Shown here one piece after another: positions 49,893 through 53,279 of a stretch of 53,279 nucleotides of DNA; position 1 is the first letter of the stretch; each line of letters starts with the position of its first letter. This DNA comes from Chloroflexota bacterium. GTDB lineage: Bacteria; Chloroflexota; UBA11872. The notes beneath the pieces are model-generated. The model did not search any database, was not told where the DNA came from, and saw only the letters and a program-made list of their open reading frames with translations. The position numbers and the translations under genes are program-made. The stretch covers positions 1 to 53,279 of the forward strand of contig JAJDUU010000032.1 of the NCBI GenBank assembly GCA_022826485.1. The letters run 5' to 3'.

Positions 49893-50665
49893 CGTCCGCG
49901 CTGCCACCGCCTCCCGTCATCGAATGGGACCACGTGACCTTCGCTTACGGCGAGGCGGTGGCGGTGGAGGACGTGTCCCTCACCATCCATGCTGGCGAGT
50001 TGGCCGCAATTCTGGGGCCAAACGGCAGCGGTAAGAGCACGCTGATCCGGCTGGCCCTCGGCCTGCTGCGTCCGAGCGCGGGCGCGGTGCGGCTTTTTGG
50101 GCGTGACTCGGCGGACTTTGCCGACTGGGACCGCGTGGGCTACATGCCGCAGGTGGTCGCCGGCACCTGGCGCGACTTTCCCATAACCGTCGCCGAGACG
50201 GTGGCCCACGGGGCGTATCGCGGCATTGCCCCGCTGGCGATCTTTGGGCGCTCCGATCGGCCGGAGGTCGTCGAAGCGCTCGAGGCCGTCGGCATGGTCC
50301 GCTATATGGGTCGCTTGCTGTCGGAGCTCTCGGTCGGTCAGCAGCAGCGCGTGCTCCTGGCCCGAGCGCTCGTGCGTCAGCCCGAGTTGATCGTGCTCGA
50401 TGAGCCTGCGGCCGGCATTGACGTCTCGGGCGAGGAGCAGCTGTACGCCCTTCTTCGCGACTTCAACCGCGAGCGGAACATCACCATCGTGCTCGTCTCG
50501 CACGATATTGGCGCCATGATGCGCGAGGCCAGCACGCTTGCCTGTCTCAACCGCACCCTGGTCCGTCACGGGCCGTCCCACGAGCTCACCAGCGCGGAAA
50601 TCGCCATGCTCTACGGCGTGCCCGTCGACGTGCTCATCCACGACGCGCTCCACGAACACCGTTAG
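49889..50665 (+). CDS. znuC: Zinc ABC transporter ATPase
   Basis: A 258-residue ABC ATPase. Walker A GPNGSGKST (43-51), signature LSVGQQQRVLLARAL, Walker B LIVLDEPAAGID and switch His in LVSHDIGAMM are all present. It powers zinc import through ZnuB. It overlaps znuA by four bases and precedes znuB by two. The ManB-type metal importers are the main alternative, but the His-rich partner favours zinc. Confidence 0.96.
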   Translation: MTSALPPPPVIEWDHVTFAYGEAVAVEDVSLTIHAGELAAILGPNGSGKSTLIRLALGLLRPSAGAVRLFGRDSADFADWDRVGYMPQVVAGTWRDFPITVAETVAHGAYRGIAPLAIFGRSDRPEVVEALEAVGMVRYMGRLLSELSVGQQQRVLLARALVRQPELIVLDEPAAGIDVSGEEQLYALLRDFNRERNITIVLVSHDIGAMMREASTLACLNRTLVRHGPSHELTSAEIAMLYGVPVDVLIHDALHEHR

Positions 50666-50667
50666 TC

Positions 50668-51555
50668 GTGCCGTCGATCCTGCTTTACGACTTCATGCTG
50701 CGCGCCCTCGCCGGCGGCGTGCTCGTGGGCCTGCTGGCGCCCACGCTTGGGATATTCGTCGTCCTGCGCCGCTTCTCGCTCATCGCCGACACGCTGGCGC
50801 ACGTGGCGCTGATGGGCGTGGCGGTGGGACTGGCGACGAACACCTTTCCGTCGTTGGTGGCCCTGGGGGCCGCATCGCTAGGCGCCATCGTGGTCGAGCA
50901 GCTTCGCTCGCGCGGTCGGCTGCCGGGCGACAGGGCCCTGGCCGTGGTGCTCTACGGGTCGCTCGCGACTGCCGTCGTCGTCATCGGCATCGCCGGGGGC
51001 TTCAACGTCGACCTCTTCTCATTCCTGTTCGGCTCCGTCCTCAGCGTGTCGCCGCTCGACTTGTGGCTCCTGGTGGGGATCACAGCCACCGTGGTGCTGT
51101 TTGTCGGCGTGTTCTTCGTCGATCTGGCGCAGATTGCGTTCGACGACGATTTGGCGCGGGTCAACGGGGTGCGGACCGGCGCGCTCAATCTCGCGCTGGC
51201 GGTGCTGACCGGCGCCACCATCACCTTGTCAATGCGGGTCGTCGGCGTCCTGCTGGTCGGCGCCATGCTCGTGATTCCGGTGATGGTTGGATTGCGGCTG
51301 GCGCGCAGTCTGCGGACCGCCATGGCCACGGCCGTGGTCGTCGGGGTGGTCAGCGCCATCGCGGGGCTGACCATCGCGTTCTACGTCGACGCCTCGGCCG
51401 GCGGCGCCACCGTGCTGACGGCCCTGGGGCTGCTCGGACTGGCCTATCTGTGGATCGCCGTGCGACGGTGGGGACGCCGCGGGCGTGCCGGATCCTCCGG
51501 CCTGGCCGCGAACCGGAACGGACCGTCGGATCACCGGCATCACCATCACCACTGA
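50668..51555 (+). CDS. znuB: Zinc ABC transporter permease with a His-tail
   Basis: A 295-residue ABC-3 family permease with about eight or nine helices; typical segments are VVLRRFSLIADTLAHVALMGVAVGL and GVLLVGAMLVIPVMVG. The C-terminus ends in DHRHHHHH, a natural His tail that may bind zinc on the cytoplasmic side. GTG 50668 starts two bases after the znuC stop. A strong hairpin follows. Confidence 0.95.
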   Translation: MPSILLYDFMLRALAGGVLVGLLAPTLGIFVVLRRFSLIADTLAHVALMGVAVGLATNTFPSLVALGAASLGAIVVEQLRSRGRLPGDRALAVVLYGSLATAVVVIGIAGGFNVDLFSFLFGSVLSVSPLDLWLLVGITATVVLFVGVFFVDLAQIAFDDDLARVNGVRTGALNLALAVLTGATITLSMRVVGVLLVGAMLVIPVMVGLRLARSLRTAMATAVVVGVVSAIAGLTIAFYVDASAGGATVLTALGLLGLAYLWIAVRRWGRRGRAGSSGLAANRNGPSDHRHHHHH

Positions 51556-51557
51556 GG

Positions 51558-51582
51558 GCCGCCGTCCCAACGGGACGGCGGC
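51558..51582 (+). terminator. Strong hairpin after znuB
   Basis: GCCGCCGTCCC-AAC-GGGACGGCGGC, a perfect 11-bp stem with a 3-nt loop, two bases after the znuB stop. No T-tract follows, as with other hairpins in this window. Confidence 0.7.
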
Positions 51583-51663
51583 TGGCGTGCGGCTCTGTGG
51601 CTTCTGGCGACTGCCGCGCCGGGGATCCTGGCGCTACGACGCAGAGTGTTAGCGTGAGCGCCC

Positions 51664-52827
51664 ATGGTCGACATCGAATTCGTTGACCCGGACGCTTCCG
51701 CCGCCGCTTGCGCCGCTGCCGGAGTCGGAAAGGTCATGCACTACGCCCAAGGCGTGCTTGAGAGTCACGCATGGGTCGCCTGTGAGCGTCCGCCGGGTTC
51801 GGACCACATCGAATTCGGTGCGCCGGAGCAGATCGAACACTCCGCGTCGTTGCTGAAGCGCCGCATTTCGGAGGCCCACGCGGCCGGACTTCGGGTTGAT
51901 GCTTACAGCATTCTCGGCCTTGCGGGTGTTTGGCAGGGATCACGTCACCAGGTGCCGCGCGTCATCGAACCTGTTGGTCGAGTGCCCCGGTTTGCCGTCG
52001 AGCACCCCGAATTCATGTCCAAGGCCCGCGACGGTCGGAGTTGGCTCGACTGGGACGTCGGTGAGCCGGTGCTGGGCTACGACGTGGGCTATCTGGCCCT
52101 GGCGCACCCCGAAGTCCGGGCCTATGTGCGCCGTGAGTTGGTGGCCTTCGCCCGGGACTTTGGGGCCGATGGGGTGCAGCTGGAGTTCTTGCCCGTGCTG
52201 GCGGCCGGCGAGAGCGTGTGGCCGCTGGGCTACGACGAACCGGCGCTTGCCGAGTTCCGCCGGCGATTTGGGGTGGATCCACGGTCGCAGCCCGCTGACG
52301 ACCCGGCCTGGGCGCGTTTGCGCGCCGATTACGTGACGGAGTTCTTTCGGGAATTGCGCCGCGACCTGGACGCCCTGGGCCGGCCGGTGGAGGTCGCGGC
52401 GGCAACCGAGGGCATTTGGGCCCGACCGGACGAGGCCTACAGGCTCGGCCTGGACTGGCCGGCATGGGTCGAGGAGGGCTTGGTCGATGCGCTCTATCCG
52501 CGCTTCTTTCTCGACGACCCGCTCTATCCGCCGAGCGACCCGTCAAGCGAGTCGGGCTCTTGGGTGGCCGATGCCGCTCGCATCGAGCGGGAGCTCGCCA
52601 CCGTGCGCCGCCTGGTTGGCAATCGGTGTCGGATATGCGCCACGGCGATCGCTTCGAACGCACCGGCCACCGATCCCGTGTCGGTTGTCGTTGAGCGCAT
52701 CGTCACCGCGGCTCGGGCCATCGTTGAGTCGGGATCCGACGGCTTTGGCATCTACACCGACGCGCGCGTTGCCGGCGACGCCGCCTTGTGGATCGGCCTG
52801 CGGCGCATCCACGAAGGCCGGTTCTAG
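51664..52827 (+). CDS. GHL10-like TIM-barrel hydrolase-like protein
   Basis: A 387-residue protein resembling the glycosyl-hydrolase-like 10 (GHL10/DUF187-type) TIM barrels: LAHPEVRAYVRRELVAFARDFG, then GVQLEF, a RRRFGVDPRSQPADD substrate segment, WARLRADYVTEFFRELRRDLD and a late IESG-type strand. No signal peptide, so a cytoplasmic role is likely. Activity not predictable. It follows znuB by 109 bp and a hairpin, so is probably separately expressed. Confidence 0.65.
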   Translation: MVDIEFVDPDASAAACAAAGVGKVMHYAQGVLESHAWVACERPPGSDHIEFGAPEQIEHSASLLKRRISEAHAAGLRVDAYSILGLAGVWQGSRHQVPRVIEPVGRVPRFAVEHPEFMSKARDGRSWLDWDVGEPVLGYDVGYLALAHPEVRAYVRRELVAFARDFGADGVQLEFLPVLAAGESVWPLGYDEPALAEFRRRFGVDPRSQPADDPAWARLRADYVTEFFRELRRDLDALGRPVEVAAATEGIWARPDEAYRLGLDWPAWVEEGLVDALYPRFFLDDPLYPPSDPSSESGSWVADAARIERELATVRRLVGNRCRICATAIASNAPATDPVSVVVERIVTAARAIVESGSDGFGIYTDARVAGDAALWIGLRRIHEGRF

Positions 52828-52995
52828 CGGGCCGTCTGGACCAGTTCGCGCCGGGCGCGGTGGACCGTGCGGTTCGGCGTGACACCTTCGCGAGCGGTCA
52901 AGCTGGTGACCTAGAACGACTGCCGGGAGTTCGGGTATCCTGCGAATTCGCGGCGCTTGCCGAATGATGGATAATGCGCCGCTGCTAAGCCGCCG

Positions 52996-53012
52996 CCGCG
53001 GACGGTCCGCGG
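52996..53012. promoter_or_regulatory. 17-bp perfect palindrome before the last gene
   Basis: CCGCGGAC-G-GTCCGCGG, 42 bp upstream of the ATG at 53055, in the 227-bp gap after the GHL10-like gene. It may be an operator or a leader hairpin. GGGGAGG (53043-53049) is the ribosome site. Confidence 0.4.
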
Positions 53013-53054
53013 AGCGGTGCACTACCGCCATGTCGGCGGCAAGGGGAGGTTTGT

Positions 53055-53279
53055 ATGGAGCATGTTGCGGGGCGAGTGATGACTCGCCGCAATCTGTTGC
53101 GGGGCGCGTCCGCCGGACTATTCGGCGCGGCAGGCGCAGCGGTGCTGGCGGCGTGTGGCGAGGCGCAAGTCGTCGAGAAGATCGTCACGCAGGAAGTGAT
53201 CAGAGAGGTCCCGGTTGAGACCGTCGTCACCAAGGAAGTGGTGAAGGAGGTCCCGGTCGAGTCCGTGGTCACGAAGGAA
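53055..53279 (+). CDS. Sugar-type ABC binding lipoprotein, 3' truncated
   Basis: The first 75 residues of a binding lipoprotein, open to the window edge. A twin-Arg signal (MTRRNLLRGASAGLFG) ends in LAAC (Cys34), followed by tether units VTQEVIREVPVETV and VTKEVVKEVPVESV like those of the 39650-41140 protein. The ligand-binding domain lies beyond the edge. ATG 53055 has GGGGAGG six bases upstream. Permease genes may follow to the right. Confidence 0.88.
   Translation, partial: MEHVAGRVMTRRNLLRGASAGLFGAAGAAVLAACGEAQVVEKIVTQEVIREVPVETVVTKEVVKEVPVESVVTKE

Noticed and set aside
1-53279. tRNA or rRNA genes
   Set aside because: No TTCGA/TTCAA T-loop with matching acceptor stem or rRNA-like stretch was noticed on either strand; the GGTTCGCGAACC at 7066 is a simple palindrome.

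Overview
The window (about 53.3 kb, strongly GC-rich, dense genes, many GTG and a few TTG starts) most likely comes from a member of the Chloroflexota. The evidence is two ABC-transporter lipoproteins whose mature N-termini carry tandem 14-residue VTKEVIKEVPVE-type repeats (39650-41140 and 53055-end) and a secreted protein with a GG..yGpPmS..-like domain often seen in that phylum. Several gene families (PhyH dioxygenases, enolase-superfamily dehydratase, metal-dependent amidohydrolases, GH127 and beta-propeller glycosidases) fit a heterotroph degrading sugars and organic solutes. Class-level placement cannot be made from this sequence.

Layout. 1-19.6 kb is mostly housekeeping and lipid/sugar metabolism: a class IV aminotransferase (5' cut), an aquaporin, an M23 cell-wall peptidase, hisI, a DUF169 gene, a Fur-family regulator, a cyclopropane-synthase-like methyltransferase next to a delta-9 desaturase, a TIGR01777 epimerase, an M24 peptidase, a PhyH oxygenase, Gfo/Idh/MocA and GNAT genes, a pentapeptide-repeat membrane protein, dxs, and a tightly overlapping operon (2-hydroxyacid dehydrogenase, FGGY kinase, class II aldolase, small unknown protein). 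19.6-43.8 kb is interspersed with hairpin repeats and holds a cupin, a TIM-barrel isomerase, an hsp20 gene with an HspR-type operator, a Rieske fusion protein, an amidohydrolase, an MMPL transporter with a secreted putative glycosidase, an Ldh2-type dehydrogenase, an orphan LivJ-like binding protein, and a six-gene minus-strand sugar or sugar-acid operon (binding protein, two permeases, two near-identical amidohydrolases around an enolase-superfamily dehydratase). 41.5-53.3 kb has two more PhyH genes, a chromate-type transporter, a beta-propeller glycosidase overlapping a GH127 enzyme, an intact znuACB zinc importer, a GHL10-like TIM-barrel protein and the start of another sugar-binding lipoprotein.

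How parts may work together. The znuA promoter and the aquaporin/M23 divergent promoter share a 19-bp box (ATTGCGA-N5-half palindrome), and a Fur/Zur-family gene lies in the same window; this suggests a small zinc regulon that may include a zinc-dependent cell-wall hydrolase. The methyltransferase and desaturase probably modify membrane acyl chains in sequence. The 34.8-41.1 kb operon looks like uptake plus lactone hydrolysis and dehydration of a sugar acid.

The most unusual structure is a family of dispersed GTCA...-type hairpins with compensatory base changes. Some copies occur as inverted doublets and some carry a second hairpin in the loop. In this window they are confined to 19.6-43.8 kb.
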